Positions 7,814 to 18,957 are shown, counted from the first letter of the stretch. The stretch: 47,884 nt of DNA from Spirochaetia bacterium (GCA_025997675.1 BNUX01000013.1:1-47884); one strand, 5' to 3'. Translations and numbers: made by a program. The notes: a model not told the origin generated them from the letters alone.

Positions 7814-9120
7814 TGTTGGAACCTTCTGGTATAAATACTTAAGGCTAGGCCGATGCCCACCATGGCGGAGATAAGGGCTGAACCGCCGTAGGACATGAAC
7901 AGTAAAGGTATACCGGTGATGGGCATGATCCCCATGGCCATTCCCACATTGATCAGAAAATGGAAGATATACATGGCACTAAGCCCTGCGGCAATAAAGG
8001 AACCGAAGGGGTCCGAGGTGGATTTCATGATCCTGATAAGCCTGAAGCATATTATTAAAAAAAGAACAAATACCAGGAGCCCCCCCAGGAGCCCCCATTC
8101 TTCGGAGAAAATAGAAAAGATAAAGTCCGTGCTTTGCTGGGGCAGAAACCGGTAATGGCTCTGGGTGCCCTGGAGGTAGCCCCTGCCCATAAACCCGCCG
8201 GAACCGATGGCGGTGATTGACTGGATAATATTCCACCCCGAACCCCGGGGATCCACATTGGGGTCCAGGAACACAATGAGCCGCATGAGCTGATAATCCT
8301 TCAAAACCTTATGCCCGGCAAAGGAAGCCCCAAGGGACAGTACAAGGATGGCCGCCGCATAGAGGATCCAATAAAAGTACCGTTTTTTGTACCGGAGAAA
8401 ACCGAAAAGGGCGATGGCGGCAATGATGCCCAGAGCAAGGACGGCAATTGCCACAAATCTTATATTGGTCAGAATATTCAATGACGGCAGGGCCCGACGC
8501 AGAATATAGCTCTGCCAAAGGGGCAGTACCATAAACAAGGCGGTAAATACAATAAAGGCGGCTAAAAAAAGTACGTACCGCAGGGATATGCCGGCAATAA
8601 AGGTCATTACCAATAGTATGGGAATGAACACCAGGGAGGTACCGAAATCGGGCTGAATGAGGACCACCGCCATAGGTATAAAACCAATGATACAGGAAAT
8701 GCCAAAGCGGCCAAAACCATTTCTGCTGCGCTTTGAACTGTCCAGGTACCGGGCAAGGAAAATGATCGTGGTGATCTTGGCAAATTCAGAAGGCTGTATC
8801 CCGAAAGCGCCGACCCCAATCCATGCCCGGGCGCCGTTCACGAGGCGTCCGAAGAAACAGGTGTACAGCAAAAGTGCGATGGCGCCCAAATACAGGTAGA
8901 TTGAAAGATCATAAAAGCGCCGGTAGTCGGCCATAGCGATGACCAGAGCGGCAACAAGTCCCACCACAGCCCAGATTATCTGCCGTATATACTCGGTGGA
9001 AACCAATACCCCCGCAGAAGTTACCCCCGATGAGTAGATAAAAAGAATACCGAAGATGGTCAGTATAAGGGCTGCAAAGATAAGTGGAAAATCTATCCCC
9101 AGAAAATCCCGCAGTTTCAT
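7810..9120 (-). CDS. rodA: Rod-shape SEDS peptidoglycan glycosyltransferase RodA
   Basis: A 436-residue integral membrane protein with about ten hydrophobic segments and the SEDS signatures (G-A-R-A-W-I-G..G..Q-P-S-E-F-A-K and Q-P-D-F-G-T-S-L; near the end G-I-P-L-L-F-M-S-Y-G-G-S). RodA polymerises lipid II glycan strands for cell elongation together with PBP2. ATG 9120 was chosen because M-K-L-R-D-F-L-G-I-D is the normal N-terminus and it overlaps the PBP2 stop as ATGA; a longer frame reads through the PBP2 end. It follows mrdA and precedes the radical SAM gene with the same kind of overlap. Confidence 0.95.
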   Translation of the reverse strand: MKLRDFLGIDFPLIFAALILTIFGILFIYSSGVTSAGVLVSTEYIRQIIWAVVGLVAALVIAMADYRRFYDLSIYLYLGAIALLLYTCFFGRLVNGARAWIGVGAFGIQPSEFAKITTIIFLARYLDSSKRSRNGFGRFGISCIIGFIPMAVVLIQPDFGTSLVFIPILLVMTFIAGISLRYVLFLAAFIVFTALFMVLPLWQSYILRRALPSLNILTNIRFVAIAVLALGIIAAIALFGFLRYKKRYFYWILYAAAILVLSLGASFAGHKVLKDYQLMRLIVFLDPNVDPRGSGWNIIQSITAIGSGGFMGRGYLQGTQSHYRFLPQQSTDFIFSIFSEEWGLLGGLLVFVLFLIICFRLIRIMKSTSDPFGSFIAAGLSAMYIFHFLINVGMAMGIMPITGIPLLFMSYGGSALISAMVGIGLALSIYTRRFQH

Positions 9121-10973
9121 TCCCGGCGCCCCTGTACGGGCATCAGATACTGAAGGCCCAGACTGGTAACCGCCTCTTCGTAGGTCTGGTTTGCAAAGAT
9201 ACCCTGAAAAATAATCGCCGATGCATAGACCGCCCACCATTCCCATTTATTCACCGCATCCACAAAAACGGAAACAGCTACCTGTTCTTCAGGATTATCG
9301 GTTTTATAGGGGGCGAAACCTGCAAACCAGGAATGCCAGCGATCCTGCAGCCCCATTTCCCCGGTACCGGTTTTTCCGGCAATTTCCACAGAACGGATAT
9401 CCAGGGGAAACCGGGCGGTCCCCTCGCTAATAACACTGCGCATATTGTTCCTGACGGTTTCAAATACCTCAGGCGTTATATCGCTTTTACGGAGTACCCT
9501 GGGGGTGATGATTTCTTCCACCGCACCCGAAGTAGGGTCCCGGACTTCCTTCAATAAGTGGGGCTGATAGATGACGCCGTCGTTCACCGCCATACTCACC
9601 ATGTTGACCATCTGAATGGGGGTCACCAGGGTATCCCCCTGGCCGATGGAAACATTCATGGTATCCCCCGCACTCCATCGTTCATGGAGGCGGCGCTCCT
9701 TCCACTGCGGGCTAGGGGTAAGCCCGGCTATTTCACCGGGGAGATCGATGCCGGTCACTTCCCCTAAGCCGTATTCCCGGGAGTAGAAATTGATCCGCTC
9801 AATCCCCAGATTATCCCTTCCCACTTGCCAGAAATAGATGTCGCAGGACTGGGCCATGGCCCGTTGCAGATTGAGCCGCCCGTGACCGGGATAGCGGTTA
9901 TGACAGTGCCAGGTGCGGCCGCCGTAGGTAATTTCCCCGGGGCAGTTCACGGTTTGTGACTGGGGAAAGGCGTTTTCCACCAAAATCCCGGTGGTCATCA
10001 CGATCTTAAAGGTTGAGGCCGGTGGGTAATTGGACTGAATAGCCCGGTTTAATAAGGGCTTATTCGGATCGCTTACCAAGGCCTGATATTCGGCCCCAAA
10101 TTCAGCACTATTGAAGATATTGGGGTCATACCAGGGATAGGAAACCATGGCAAGAATCTCCCCATTGACGGGACGGGTAACCACCACCGCCCCCATCCGT
10201 TCCCCCAGGGCTTTTTCCGCCAGAAGCTGGATGTTGCTATCGATGGACAGAACCAGGTTCTTTCCCATCTCCGGGGGGGTGCGGAGATTTTTGGTATCCC
10301 CTACCCTTCTGCCCCGCACATCCACGGTCCGGGTTTCCGAACCCTCCTTTCCCTTCAGAAGCTCATCGTACTGGCGCTCAATGCCCGCCTTCCCGATCAT
10401 GTCCCCCTGCTGGTAGCCCCGGTTATAGAGCATGGTAAGCTCATCCCGGGTAATGTTCCCCACGTACCCGATGATATGGGAAAGGCTCTGGACATTACCA
10501 TAGTTCCGCATGGGCCTGGACTGCCAGGAGACCCCGGGAAGAACATCCCGATGTTCCGCCAATGCGGCGATGGCGGCAAAGGGAACATTGACGGCGATTT
10601 CTATCGGCTGGTAAAGCGTGTAAGATTGCGGGGGTATTTTTTCCTCAATCTGCTGCCGCTTAATGTTTGCAATCTCCGCAACCCGGCTAATAAGGTGGGG
10701 AATTTCTCCCTTGGGAACATCCGCCGGGGTGATGTTTACCACGAAGGAATCAGTGTTGAGCACGATGGGCTGGGAAACGTTACGGTCAAAAATTTCCCCC
10801 CGCTGGGCGGGAATAACCGAGGTTCTCCGGGCTATGTCCTGCGCCCTTGTCCGGTATACATCCCCCGAGAGGATCTGCATGGCAAAGAGCCGCGATGTAT
10901 AGGCAACAAAAATAAGAATAAAAATAATCTGGAGAATCCGTATCCGTTTTTCAGGTTTTGGATCTTCTTCCAT
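9117..10973 (-). CDS. mrdA: Penicillin-binding protein 2, elongation transpeptidase
   Basis: A 618-residue class B penicillin-binding protein: an N-terminal membrane anchor (about 11-30), a dimerisation region and a C-terminal transpeptidase domain with S-T-F-K (Ser320 nucleophile, Lys323), S-C-D (376-378, in the place of S-x-N) and K-T-G (534-536). It cross-links peptidoglycan during elongation in the periplasm as the partner of RodA. ATG 10973 forms TGATG with the mreD stop; upstream in-frame starts lie inside mreD and were rejected. The gene order mreD-mrdA-rodA is the classic elongasome arrangement. Confidence 0.95.
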   Translation of the reverse strand: MEEDPKPEKRIRILQIIFILIFVAYTSRLFAMQILSGDVYRTRAQDIARRTSVIPAQRGEIFDRNVSQPIVLNTDSFVVNITPADVPKGEIPHLISRVAEIANIKRQQIEEKIPPQSYTLYQPIEIAVNVPFAAIAALAEHRDVLPGVSWQSRPMRNYGNVQSLSHIIGYVGNITRDELTMLYNRGYQQGDMIGKAGIERQYDELLKGKEGSETRTVDVRGRRVGDTKNLRTPPEMGKNLVLSIDSNIQLLAEKALGERMGAVVVTRPVNGEILAMVSYPWYDPNIFNSAEFGAEYQALVSDPNKPLLNRAIQSNYPPASTFKIVMTTGILVENAFPQSQTVNCPGEITYGGRTWHCHNRYPGHGRLNLQRAMAQSCDIYFWQVGRDNLGIERINFYSREYGLGEVTGIDLPGEIAGLTPSPQWKERRLHERWSAGDTMNVSIGQGDTLVTPIQMVNMVSMAVNDGVIYQPHLLKEVRDPTSGAVEEIITPRVLRKSDITPEVFETVRNNMRSVISEGTARFPLDIRSVEIAGKTGTGEMGLQDRWHSWFAGFAPYKTDNPEEQVAVSVFVDAVNKWEWWAVYASAIIFQGIFANQTYEEAVTSLGLQYLMPVQGRRE

Positions 10974-11476
10974 CAGATATCCCTCCCTTCCACCAGTAGG
11001 GGTTTGAATAATTTTAACAGGGCGAATAATGGGATCGCCAGTATGGTATTGAGGGCGAACTCTACCCAAAGAACGGGGCTCAGGGCAACATAGGCCGGAA
11101 CCGCCGGGCCAAAGAGCAGGTGAAGCAGCCAAAGAAACAGTGCCTTCATAAGGGTAGCCGAAGCGCAGAGGGTCATGGGAAACAGCACGACCCCCAGAAA
11201 AAAGCTTCCCTTCATAAGCCCCAGGGTGGCGCCGATGATGGTCCGCACCAGGGTGTTAAGCCCAAGGGGGGCGGCGGAAAGGAAGTCTAAGAGAAGGCCG
11301 GAACAAAAACCCGTAAGCTGGCCCGACATGGAGCCGTTATTGTAGGAGACAAAAACCAGGATACCCAGGGTAAGATCCGGTACCGCGTGGTATATGGCCA
11401 GCCGGGCAAGCAGGGTCGATTGGAGAATAGCCGCGACCAGGGCAAATACCGTTGCCCAGATAACATTTTTACCCAT
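10973..11476 (-). CDS. mreD: Rod-shape-determining protein MreD
   Basis: A 167-residue, strongly hydrophobic protein with about five membrane segments and the MreD-like pattern (Q-S-T-L-L near the start, P-D-L-T-L-G-I-L-V-F, G-L-L-L-D-F-L). It is an inner-membrane component of the elongasome. The start is set at ATG 11476 (M-G-K-N-V-I-W), which overlaps the mreC stop by eight bases and has GGAG about nine bases upstream; the ATG at 11497 is possible but lies deeper in mreC. The identification rests on hydrophobicity plus position between mreC and mrdA. Confidence 0.88.
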   Translation of the reverse strand: MGKNVIWATVFALVAAILQSTLLARLAIYHAVPDLTLGILVFVSYNNGSMSGQLTGFCSGLLLDFLSAAPLGLNTLVRTIIGATLGLMKGSFFLGVVLFPMTLCASATLMKALFLWLLHLLFGPAVPAYVALSPVLWVEFALNTILAIPLFALLKLFKPLLVEGRDI

Positions 11477-12338
11477 CAGTGGTGGCTCCGGCATCAATCA
11501 CGAATACATACTCCAGCCGGGAAAAATCGAGGGCGCTCTCCAGTTCCACGGCCATGGATGTTTCATATTCCTGGTACAAAACCGTGCTTACCCGGCCAAT
11601 AGCAATATCCGCAGGATACACCCCCCCTATTCCGCTGGAAACGATCAGGTCTCCGTAGGTGATTTCATCCCGTGCCCGTTTCGGGATGGCCCGCATCAAA
11701 AGGGGCGTTTCCGCTTTTCCCTGGCCTTCAACCAGCCCCTCGTACCGGGCGCTCGCCAGCCGGGCGGAGACATAAAAACTCAAATCGTAGACCGGTATCA
11801 CCAGGCTTTCAAAAGCCCCCGCCTGGATAACCTTGCCCATCAGGGCCTGGACCCCATTCTGGTAGGCTATGACGGGCATATTCATGGTAATCCCCTCCCG
11901 TTTGCCCTTATTGATCACCAAGGCCGAAAAAAGATTATCCGGGTCCCGGGCAATTATCCGGGCAGGAACATAGTTGAAGCTGATGGTTTCCGTAAAGCCA
12001 AGCTGTTCCCGCAGACGGTTATTTTCTTGTAGGATGTCCGCCGAGGTCCGCTCCAACTGCTCATACCGGGTTACGCGATCCAGCAATTTATCGTGTTCTG
12101 TTCTGAGGGTGGCCAGTTCCTGAACCGCGAACACGGTCCGTGAAACGAATGAAGATACTCCATGGATGCTTCCCCGGATACCGGAAAAGAGGGAGAGTCC
12201 CATGTCCCGAAAATCGGTCACAAAACTGCGGGTGGAAAAGAGAAGCATGGAAAAGGACACCAGCACAAGGGCGATAAAAACATAGCCCTCAGCGGTAAAC
12301 CGCCTCTTCTTGTGTCTCCGGTCCCCGTTAATCGGCAT
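11469..12338 (-). CDS. mreC: Rod-shape-determining protein MreC
   Basis: A 289-residue protein with a basic N-terminus, one transmembrane helix (about 18-36), a coiled coil (about 70-110, E-L-A-T-L-R-T-E-H-D-K-L-L-D) and a C-terminal beta domain (R-I-I-A-R-D-P, I-V-S-S-G-I-G-G-V-Y-P-A-D-I-A-I-G-R-V). MreC is the periplasmic scaffold of the elongation machinery and activates PBP2-RodA. It starts nine bases after mreB and its 3' end overlaps mreD. Confidence 0.95.
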   Translation of the reverse strand: MPINGDRRHKKRRFTAEGYVFIALVLVSFSMLLFSTRSFVTDFRDMGLSLFSGIRGSIHGVSSFVSRTVFAVQELATLRTEHDKLLDRVTRYEQLERTSADILQENNRLREQLGFTETISFNYVPARIIARDPDNLFSALVINKGKREGITMNMPVIAYQNGVQALMGKVIQAGAFESLVIPVYDLSFYVSARLASARYEGLVEGQGKAETPLLMRAIPKRARDEITYGDLIVSSGIGGVYPADIAIGRVSTVLYQEYETSMAVELESALDFSRLEYVFVIDAGATTDG

Positions 12339-12347
12339 ACAATCCTG

Positions 12348-13373
12348 TTAGTTCAAGTCATCATAGATGCTGCGGGAAGTACTGAACCCCCGGGCATTTT
12401 CAAAGTACTTTCCCGCTCCCAGGGCGACACAATCCAGAGGATGTTCCGCCAGGAATACCGGGACCCCGGTTTCTTTGGAAATGAGCATGGGCAGCCCCTT
12501 GAGAAGGGAGCCTCCGCCGGTCATGACGATACCCCGTTCCACAATATCCGCCGCCAGTTCCGGCGGGGTTTTCCCCAGGGTTGCCTTTATTTCATCAATG
12601 ATCTGGGTAATGGGGTCCTTCAGGGCATCCCGTACCTCCACGCTGTCTATCTCCAGCCGCCGGGGAAGCCCGGTTATCGCGTCGGTCCCCTTAATCTCAA
12701 CTTTTTCGATGGTTTTATCCGGTGCGGCGTTTCCAATATCAACCTTCAGCCGTTCCGCCGTCTGCTCCCCGATGATGAGGTTATGGACGCTACGGACGTG
12801 TTTGATAATGGCCTCGTCAAACTCATCCCCCCCCAGGCGTATGGCGCTGGTTACCACCATGCCTCCAAGGGATATGACCGATATTTCCGTGGTACCTCCG
12901 CCGATGTCACAGATCATATGTCCGGCGGGCTCAAAAATGGGGATATCCGCCCCGATAGCAGCGGCGAGGCTTTCCTCAATAACAACCACCTCCCGGGCGC
13001 CGGACTTGTAGGCGCTTTCTTCAACCGCACGGCGCTCCACCTCGGTGATGCAGGAGGGAATGCCGATAACCATCCGGGGCTTGATAAACCGGTACCGGGG
13101 GAGCACCTTGGAAATGAAATGCCGGATCATCTTCTCGGTGGATTCCAGGTCCGCAATAACGCCGTCCCGCATGGGCCTGATGGCAATAATGTTTGCCGGG
13201 GTCCGGGATAACATACGCTTGGCTTCGGTCCCCACGGCCATTACCCGCTTAGTCCCCCGCTCAACCGCCACTACCGAAGGCTCGTTGATAACGATCCCTT
13301 TGCCGTGTATATAAATCAGGGTATTACAGGTCCCCAAATCAATACCGATATCCGAAGAATTTCTTCCGAACAT
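12348..13373 (-). CDS. mreB: Actin-like rod-shape protein MreB
   Basis: A 341-residue bacterial actin with phosphate-1 motif D-L-G-T-C-N-T, phosphate-2 region D-I-G-G-G-T-T-E and the adenosine motif T-G-G-G-S-L-L-K-G. Cytoplasmic filaments of MreB organise the elongasome through MreC and MreD, which follow directly. ATG 13373 (M-F-G-R-N-S-S-D) has a strong Shine-Dalgarno (AAGGAAGGTGG). The longer in-frame start at 13406 overlaps the preceding TPR gene and is less likely. Confidence 0.97.
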   Translation of the reverse strand: MFGRNSSDIGIDLGTCNTLIYIHGKGIVINEPSVVAVERGTKRVMAVGTEAKRMLSRTPANIIAIRPMRDGVIADLESTEKMIRHFISKVLPRYRFIKPRMVIGIPSCITEVERRAVEESAYKSGAREVVVIEESLAAAIGADIPIFEPAGHMICDIGGGTTEISVISLGGMVVTSAIRLGGDEFDEAIIKHVRSVHNLIIGEQTAERLKVDIGNAAPDKTIEKVEIKGTDAITGLPRRLEIDSVEVRDALKDPITQIIDEIKATLGKTPPELAADIVERGIVMTGGGSLLKGLPMLISKETGVPVFLAEHPLDCVALGAGKYFENARGFSTSRSIYDDLN

Positions 13374-13395
13374 AGTTCCACCTTCCTTTAACGCA

Positions 13396-14325
13396 TTATA
13401 GCCCAAGCCGGGAACGAGCCCCGGTATGGGTGGGATCGGTTCTCAACGCCCGCCGCCATTCAGCCCGTGCCCGGGTTGTATCCCCCCGGGCGCTATATAA
13501 TTCCCCTAACTGGAAATGTGCATCCGCATTTTCACCGTCCTCTTCCAAAATAGCCTGATACTGAGCCTCCGCTTCTTCCGTCTTTCCGGCCTTCACTAAA
13601 ATCTCCCCCAGGAGCAGCCGGGCGGTGATAACCGTGTTGGAATCCCGGGAAACTTCTATGCACTGCACCAGATAGGCCATAGCCGTTTCCGGCTCATCCA
13701 GGGCCATGTAGGAACGGGCCATGGCTGCCAGAAGCAGATCCGATTCCGCCGACTCCAGGGCTTGGGAGAAGGCTTCCACGCTGCTCCGGTAGTCCTGCAC
13801 CGAGGCATAGAGCAGCCCCAGATGTTCCGGAATATCCACGGCGGTATAGGACAAATCCCGGGCTTCCTCGAGATATTGGATAGCCAAATCCTCATATCCC
13901 GCCCCCTTAAGGTAATAGGCCTTCCCCAATACATACTGGATCGCCCCGTCATTGACGGCCTTCTTTACTTGCAGGGCCTTTCTGAGTGACTGAATACATT
14001 CATCAACATAGGTAAGGGTATCAAAGGTATTGATCTGGGCAATGGCAAGCTGAAAAGACGCAAGCCCACGGGAAGTCAAAAGCAAATAATCCATAGGCTT
14101 TTTTTCAAGCCCCGCGCCGCTCAACTCAAAGACCTGCTCATAGGCGCCCTCATCCCAAAGACGCACCAGCTCCTTTTTTTCAATCCCCCGCCTGGTCTTC
14201 CATCCGACCGACATAAAGGCTATGGCAACAAAGAGTATAAGCGCCAGGACAATCAATAGGGTGGTTTTAATAGTCTGTTTCCGGCGGGCCTGACCATAAT
14301 CGAACCGGGGGCGTTCTTTAAACAT
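13396..14325 (-). CDS. Membrane-anchored tetratricopeptide-repeat protein
   Basis: A 309-residue protein with a cytoplasmic basic N-terminus, one transmembrane helix (about 21-41) and about six to seven TPR units filling the rest (for example [24 protein letters not shown]). It begins the cell-shape block, 22 bases upstream of mreB. A scaffold or regulator role in cell elongation is inferred from position only. A helical-repeat protein in this place could link the elongasome to the envelope. Confidence 0.82.
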   Translation of the reverse strand: MFKERPRFDYGQARRKQTIKTTLLIVLALILFVAIAFMSVGWKTRRGIEKKELVRLWDEGAYEQVFELSGAGLEKKPMDYLLLTSRGLASFQLAIAQINTFDTLTYVDECIQSLRKALQVKKAVNDGAIQYVLGKAYYLKGAGYEDLAIQYLEEARDLSYTAVDIPEHLGLLYASVQDYRSSVEAFSQALESAESDLLLAAMARSYMALDEPETAMAYLVQCIEVSRDSNTVITARLLLGEILVKAGKTEEAEAQYQAILEEDGENADAHFQLGELYSARGDTTRARAEWRRALRTDPTHTGARSRLGL

Positions 14326-14335
14326 ATTTTAACTG

Positions 14336-14364
14336 ATTTAATACTATTATAGTAAAAGAGTCAA
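14336..14364 (-). promoter_or_regulatory. Candidate promoter for the TPR-mreB block
   Basis: On the minus strand TTGACT (14359-14364) is followed after 17 bases by TTAAAT (14336-14341); an overlapping TATAAT (14346-14351) is a second possible -10. It lies between the RNase P RNA end and the first gene of the cell-shape block. The leader would be very short. Confidence 0.4.
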
Positions 14365-14376
14365 TGATGAAAAAAA

Positions 14377-14753
<377 letters not shown>

Positions 14754-14760
14754 TTAGAAT

Positions 14761-15603
14761 TTACTCCTCGTAATCAATATTGACCTTTTCTTCCTCTTCC
14801 TCGTCCTCATCGTATTCATCGTCATCCATATCGTCAAGGTCGGCGAGACTGCCGGCATCTTCATTATTGAAGAATTCTTCATCCCCCTGTTCGGATTCTT
14901 CGTAGAAGAGGATGCGGGAACAGTAGGGACAGAAGACGATTTCCTCCTGTTTACGAACCAGATTGGCAAACTGGGCGGGAAGTATCATGTGACAGCCCAT
15001 GCAGACACCACCCTTGATGGCCACAATACCCTGACCGCCCTTGTTCCGGATGATCCGCTCGAACTTAAAGAGCACTTCCGGGTCAAGTCCGGGAATAAGG
15101 GACTGCTCCTCCCCCTCCAAAGCGGCAACCTGGGCCTTCTTTTCCGAAACCTCCGCCTCAATACCCGCCCGGCGCTCTTCCAGATCCTTTTCCTGCTGCT
15201 CAATCAGGGATTCACTCTGTTTTATCTGTTCATCCAGATCCGAAAGAACCCGTTCCTCCCGCAGCAGTTCCTTGCGGTACTGCTGCTCCTTCTCGGCGGC
15301 ATCCCGGATTTCCTTGTCCAGGGCCTCATACTCCCTTTGGGTACTGATGGAATCCATGTTTTTTTCGGCCTTTTCCCGATCCGATTCCGCCTGGGCCAAA
15401 AGATTCCGGAAATCCCCCTCGGAAAGCTTGGCCTTCTCATAATCCTGGTTCTTTTCTATAAACGACTTCTTAAGCCGGGCCAAGAGCTCTTCCTGGGTGT
15501 CAAGGAGCTTCGGTATCTCTCCGATATCACGTTCCAGGCCTATTTTTTCCGACAGAATATCCTGCAGACTCTGCAGCTTCTCAAAAACATCTTCCACTAC
15601 CAT
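14761..15603 (-). CDS. Coiled-coil protein with C4 zinc ribbon (DUF164-like)
   Basis: A 280-residue protein: a long charged coiled coil (about 5-170) followed by a zinc ribbon C-M-G-C-H...C-P-Y-C-S with two Cys-x2-Cys pairs (about 200-230) and a very acidic C-terminal tail. This layout fits the C4-type zinc-ribbon/coiled-coil family of unknown function, possibly nucleic-acid associated. ATG 15603 (M-V-V-E-D-V-F-E) was chosen because AGGGG lies just upstream. It follows rpoD by 66 bases and directly precedes rnpB. The acidic tail (D-M-D-D-D-E-Y-D-E-D and onward) is longer than usual. Confidence 0.8.
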   Translation of the reverse strand: MVVEDVFEKLQSLQDILSEKIGLERDIGEIPKLLDTQEELLARLKKSFIEKNQDYEKAKLSEGDFRNLLAQAESDREKAEKNMDSISTQREYEALDKEIRDAAEKEQQYRKELLREERVLSDLDEQIKQSESLIEQQEKDLEERRAGIEAEVSEKKAQVAALEGEEQSLIPGLDPEVLFKFERIIRNKGGQGIVAIKGGVCMGCHMILPAQFANLVRKQEEIVFCPYCSRILFYEESEQGDEEFFNNEDAGSLADLDDMDDDEYDEDEEEEEKVNIDYEE

Positions 15604-15669
15604 GTATTTTCCCCTTAATGTGTATACAAAATCATGCTTGTTAAAATAATTTATCAAGCTTTCAAAACC

Positions 15670-17172
15670 TTACCGATCCAAATAGTCCTTCAGTTTCATA
15701 GCTCTCCGGGGATGCCGCAGGCGGCGCAGGGCCTTAGCCTCAATCTGCCTGATCCGTTCCCGGGTGACATTGAAGTAGAGTCCCACCTCTTCCAGGGTAA
15801 GAGAGTACCCGTCGTCCAGGCCAAAGCGCATCTTGAGAACCTCCTGCTCCCGCTCCGGCAGGGTGGAAAGCACCCCCGCAAGCTGTTCCTGGAGCAGGGT
15901 AAAGGCGGTCCTGCTTGCCGGATTTTCCACGTCCTTGTCCTCAATAAAGTCCCCCAAGAGTGAATCCTCCTCCTCCCCGATGGGGGTTTCCAGGCTGATA
16001 GGTTCCCGGGCCACGTTCTTTACCAACTTTACCCGCAGGGCGGTCCAACCCAGTTGCTCGGCGATTTCCTCATCCGTGGGTTCCCGGCCCAATACCTGCA
16101 TAAGCTGCCGGGACTCCCGGATCACCTTGTTGATCTGCTCGATCATGTGAACCGGCACCCGGATAGTCCTGGCCTGATCCGAGATGGAACGGGTTATTGC
16201 CTGCCGTATCCACCAGGTAGCGTAGGTGGAAAATTTATAGCCCTTCCTGTACTCGAACTTTTCCACCGCCTTGATGAGGCCGATATTCCCTTCCTGGACC
16301 AGATCAAAGAAATGAAGCCCCCGGTTGGTGTACTTCTTTGCAATGGATACCACCAGGCGGAGATTCGCCTTGGTAAGCCGGTCCTTGGCGTTTTTCATCA
16401 TCACCCGCCCGCAGTTTATCTCCCTGGCCAGGAGCTTGATATCGTCTATAGATACCTCAAACTCCCATTCCATCTGTCGGAGCTTCTTTTCCGTAAGCTG
16501 GGCATGCCGGATAAGCTCCTTTATCTCGTCGGACGTAAGCCCCAGGTCGGACTCCAGCTTTTCACGCTCCTCCTTGACGGTCAACCCCCGGCCCAGAACC
16601 CGCAGTTCCTTGAGGGAACCCACCCGGAGCCGCTTTTCGATCCGCTCCTGTTCCCGCTTGTACCGCTTAATTTTTTGTGAAGACTGGACAAATTTATCCG
16701 AGAAGGCCGTTATTTCATCCGGATGGAGCTCTGTAGCTTCAATTACCGCAAGGATATGGGCCCGCAGGTTCCGGAGTTCCCGGTCCTCGTAAATATTGCC
16801 GCCCCGGATGATCAGCCGCCGCTTGTTTTCAATGTAGGTCCGGAGGTCCCCCCCGATGAGTCTGAGGGTTTCTTTGTAGAACTGGTTCAGCCGGCGACGT
16901 TCGGCGAGGTATTCGGTGGCTTCCTTTTTTGTCAGGCTCAATTCCCGGGGGTCCTTCTTGGAAAAAGCTCGCAGGGCGATGTGGTAAAATTCCGTGATAA
17001 CCATCCCCGACTTCTTGATAACCCCCTTGATGATATTCTCCCCGATCTCCATCGCTTTGGAAAGCTCCACCTCCTGCCCGGCGGTAAGGAGATGTTCCTT
17101 CCCGATTTCCCGCAGGTACAGCCGGACGGGGTCGTCCACCGAGGATTCCTTAGGCGTGTACGTATCCGTCAT
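15670..17172 (-). CDS. rpoD: Primary sigma factor RpoD (sigma-70) lacking region 1.1
   Basis: A 500-residue sigma-70. It begins almost directly with region 1.2 ([11 protein letters not shown], residues 14-24). It then has a variable region, region 2 ([31 protein letters not shown]), region 3 and region 4 ([20 protein letters not shown]). The acidic autoinhibitory region 1.1 of group 1 sigma factors is absent. Start ATG 17172 overlaps the dnaG stop as ATGA. The order dnaG-rpoD is the widespread macromolecular-synthesis operon, which supports its being the housekeeping factor rather than an alternative one. Confidence 0.95.
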   Translation of the reverse strand: MTDTYTPKESSVDDPVRLYLREIGKEHLLTAGQEVELSKAMEIGENIIKGVIKKSGMVITEFYHIALRAFSKKDPRELSLTKKEATEYLAERRRLNQFYKETLRLIGGDLRTYIENKRRLIIRGGNIYEDRELRNLRAHILAVIEATELHPDEITAFSDKFVQSSQKIKRYKREQERIEKRLRVGSLKELRVLGRGLTVKEEREKLESDLGLTSDEIKELIRHAQLTEKKLRQMEWEFEVSIDDIKLLAREINCGRVMMKNAKDRLTKANLRLVVSIAKKYTNRGLHFFDLVQEGNIGLIKAVEKFEYRKGYKFSTYATWWIRQAITRSISDQARTIRVPVHMIEQINKVIRESRQLMQVLGREPTDEEIAEQLGWTALRVKLVKNVAREPISLETPIGEEEDSLLGDFIEDKDVENPASRTAFTLLQEQLAGVLSTLPEREQEVLKMRFGLDDGYSLTLEEVGLYFNVTRERIRQIEAKALRRLRHPRRAMKLKDYLDR

Positions 17173-18956
17173 TCGATAGCTTCCTTAAGTAGACGTAATT
17201 CGGCATCAAGATGCATCTTTTCCGCGAGCAAATCCCCATGGTTTTGCTCTTTTTTTGCGATCCTCAGTTCAGAAACAATCCGGGTCAGCCTGTGTTCCAG
17301 CCGTTTCTGCCGTATCTTTCTGATACCATCCGAAACAAGTTGTTCCGGGCGCACAGAAAACGCTTCCGACGCCCCCTTAAGAATGACGAAATTCCGCAAA
17401 CCCCCATCCTCTATTCGGGATAAAAGATCATCCATCCCCGGCATATCGTTCCTGAACCATTCCTCCAGGGCGATAAAAAGCTCCCTGGCGGCGGGATCAT
17501 CAAAATCATCGATAGTAAGGGATGAACGCAGTTTCGGATACAACAAAGGGTTTACCAAAACCGCAGTGAGCAGAAACAGCTCATCATTCAAACTAATTGA
17601 CCGCCTGGGCCCGGAATCGCCGGTTTCCGGCCTTGAGTCCGGAGGCCTCAGGGCGAAGCGGCGAAAGTCTGAAACAACCGCCTGGCGTTCAACCCCAATG
17701 GTATCCGCTATGACTCCAATACGGTCATCCCGGGAAACCTCCGAATCCATGGTACTCAGATAGGGAAATAAGAAGGCGACAGCCCGTGACTTCCCCAGGG
17801 AATCGGAACAATCAAAAAGAGCCTTACTCCTTGTAATAAGATATTCAAAATCAGTTATAAAACATTTTACACTTTTTTGCAAGGATTCGGGGCCGAAATT
17901 CTTCAAAATATCCGCCGGGTCCTTAAAATTCTCCAGTTCCGGAGTAACCACAAAGCTCTCCAGGCCGTTTTTCCGGCAGGTCATGATGGCCTTTTGAGCC
18001 GCGTTCTGCCCCGCCTCATCGGTGTCGAAGATAAGGTAGAGCCGCTCGGCCCAGCGCTTCAGAAGTTTGGCCTGCTCGTCGGTAAAGGCGGTTCCCAGGG
18101 GGGCCACCGCGTTGGCCACACCCGCCTGGTGGAGGGCGATCACATCCATGTAGCCCTCGGCAATGTAGGCTTCTTTGGTTTTGCGGATCTCCGGCATTGC
18201 TAAGTCGATGGCAAAGAGGGTTTCCCGCTTCTTGTAGCCCTCGGATTCACCGGAATTAAGGTACTTGGGACCGTTACCATCCCCGGAAAGGATGCGCCCG
18301 CCAAAGGCCACGGTACGGCCCTGGCGATCTGCTATGGGGAACATGAGCCGGTCCCCGAAAAAGGCGCTCCGGGGGTTGTTCTTTGAAAACAGCCCGGAGC
18401 CGGCAAGAAATGCGTCGGAATAGCCTTTATCGGTTAAAAAATTATACAGCCATGCCCTGTTTGCCGGGGCGTAACCCAGACGGAAACGCTCTATCATCTC
18501 GTTGCTGATACCTCTTGCTATAATATACTGCTTTGCCGCCGCTCCTTCGCTCTTTTCCAGCAAAAAATGATGAAAACTAACCGCCACCCGGCGGTACAGC
18601 TCGGCCAATTCCTCAAGGCGGGCGGCTTTTCCGTCGTCCTTTGGGGCCAGACCGGCATTTTCGTAGATTATTGCAATGCCGAAACGCTTGGCCAGGGTTT
18701 CTATGGCCTCGGGAAAGGTGAGTTTATCCATCTCCATGATGAAGTTGACGATACTGCCGCCCTGACCGCAGCCGAAACAATGGTAGGCTTTCATGTCCGG
18801 GTTCACCGTAAAGGAAGGGGTTTTTTCGTTGTGGAAGGGACAACAACCCCAATACTTCCCGCCCTTCTTTTCCAGCCGCACATAGTCCCCCACCACGGAC
18901 ACCGCGTCCAGTTTGTCGTTGACCTCCCGGATGGTGGCTTCGGCAATATAGGGCAT
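17169..18956 (-). CDS. dnaG: DNA primase
   Basis: A 595-residue primase. The N-terminal zinc-binding domain has [12 protein letters not shown]...C-F-G-C (about 38-66). The RNA polymerase/toprim core follows ([14 protein letters not shown], [23 protein letters not shown]). The C-terminal part would bind the DnaB helicase. It makes RNA primers at replication forks. It lies one base downstream of mltG and overlaps rpoD by four bases, so these genes are probably translated from one message. Confidence 0.97.
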   Translation of the reverse strand: MPYIAEATIREVNDKLDAVSVVGDYVRLEKKGGKYWGCCPFHNEKTPSFTVNPDMKAYHCFGCGQGGSIVNFIMEMDKLTFPEAIETLAKRFGIAIIYENAGLAPKDDGKAARLEELAELYRRVAVSFHHFLLEKSEGAAAKQYIIARGISNEMIERFRLGYAPANRAWLYNFLTDKGYSDAFLAGSGLFSKNNPRSAFFGDRLMFPIADRQGRTVAFGGRILSGDGNGPKYLNSGESEGYKKRETLFAIDLAMPEIRKTKEAYIAEGYMDVIALHQAGVANAVAPLGTAFTDEQAKLLKRWAERLYLIFDTDEAGQNAAQKAIMTCRKNGLESFVVTPELENFKDPADILKNFGPESLQKSVKCFITDFEYLITRSKALFDCSDSLGKSRAVAFLFPYLSTMDSEVSRDDRIGVIADTIGVERQAVVSDFRRFALRPPDSRPETGDSGPRRSISLNDELFLLTAVLVNPLLYPKLRSSLTIDDFDDPAARELFIALEEWFRNDMPGMDDLLSRIEDGGLRNFVILKGASEAFSVRPEQLVSDGIRKIRQKRLEHRLTRIVSELRIAKKEQNHGDLLAEKMHLDAELRLLKEAIE

Positions 18957-18957
18957 A

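Noticed and set aside
13373..13406. Longer start for mreB at 13406
   Set aside because: It overlaps the preceding TPR gene and lacks the strong ribosome site present before ATG 13373; the shorter start matches the usual MreB N-terminus.
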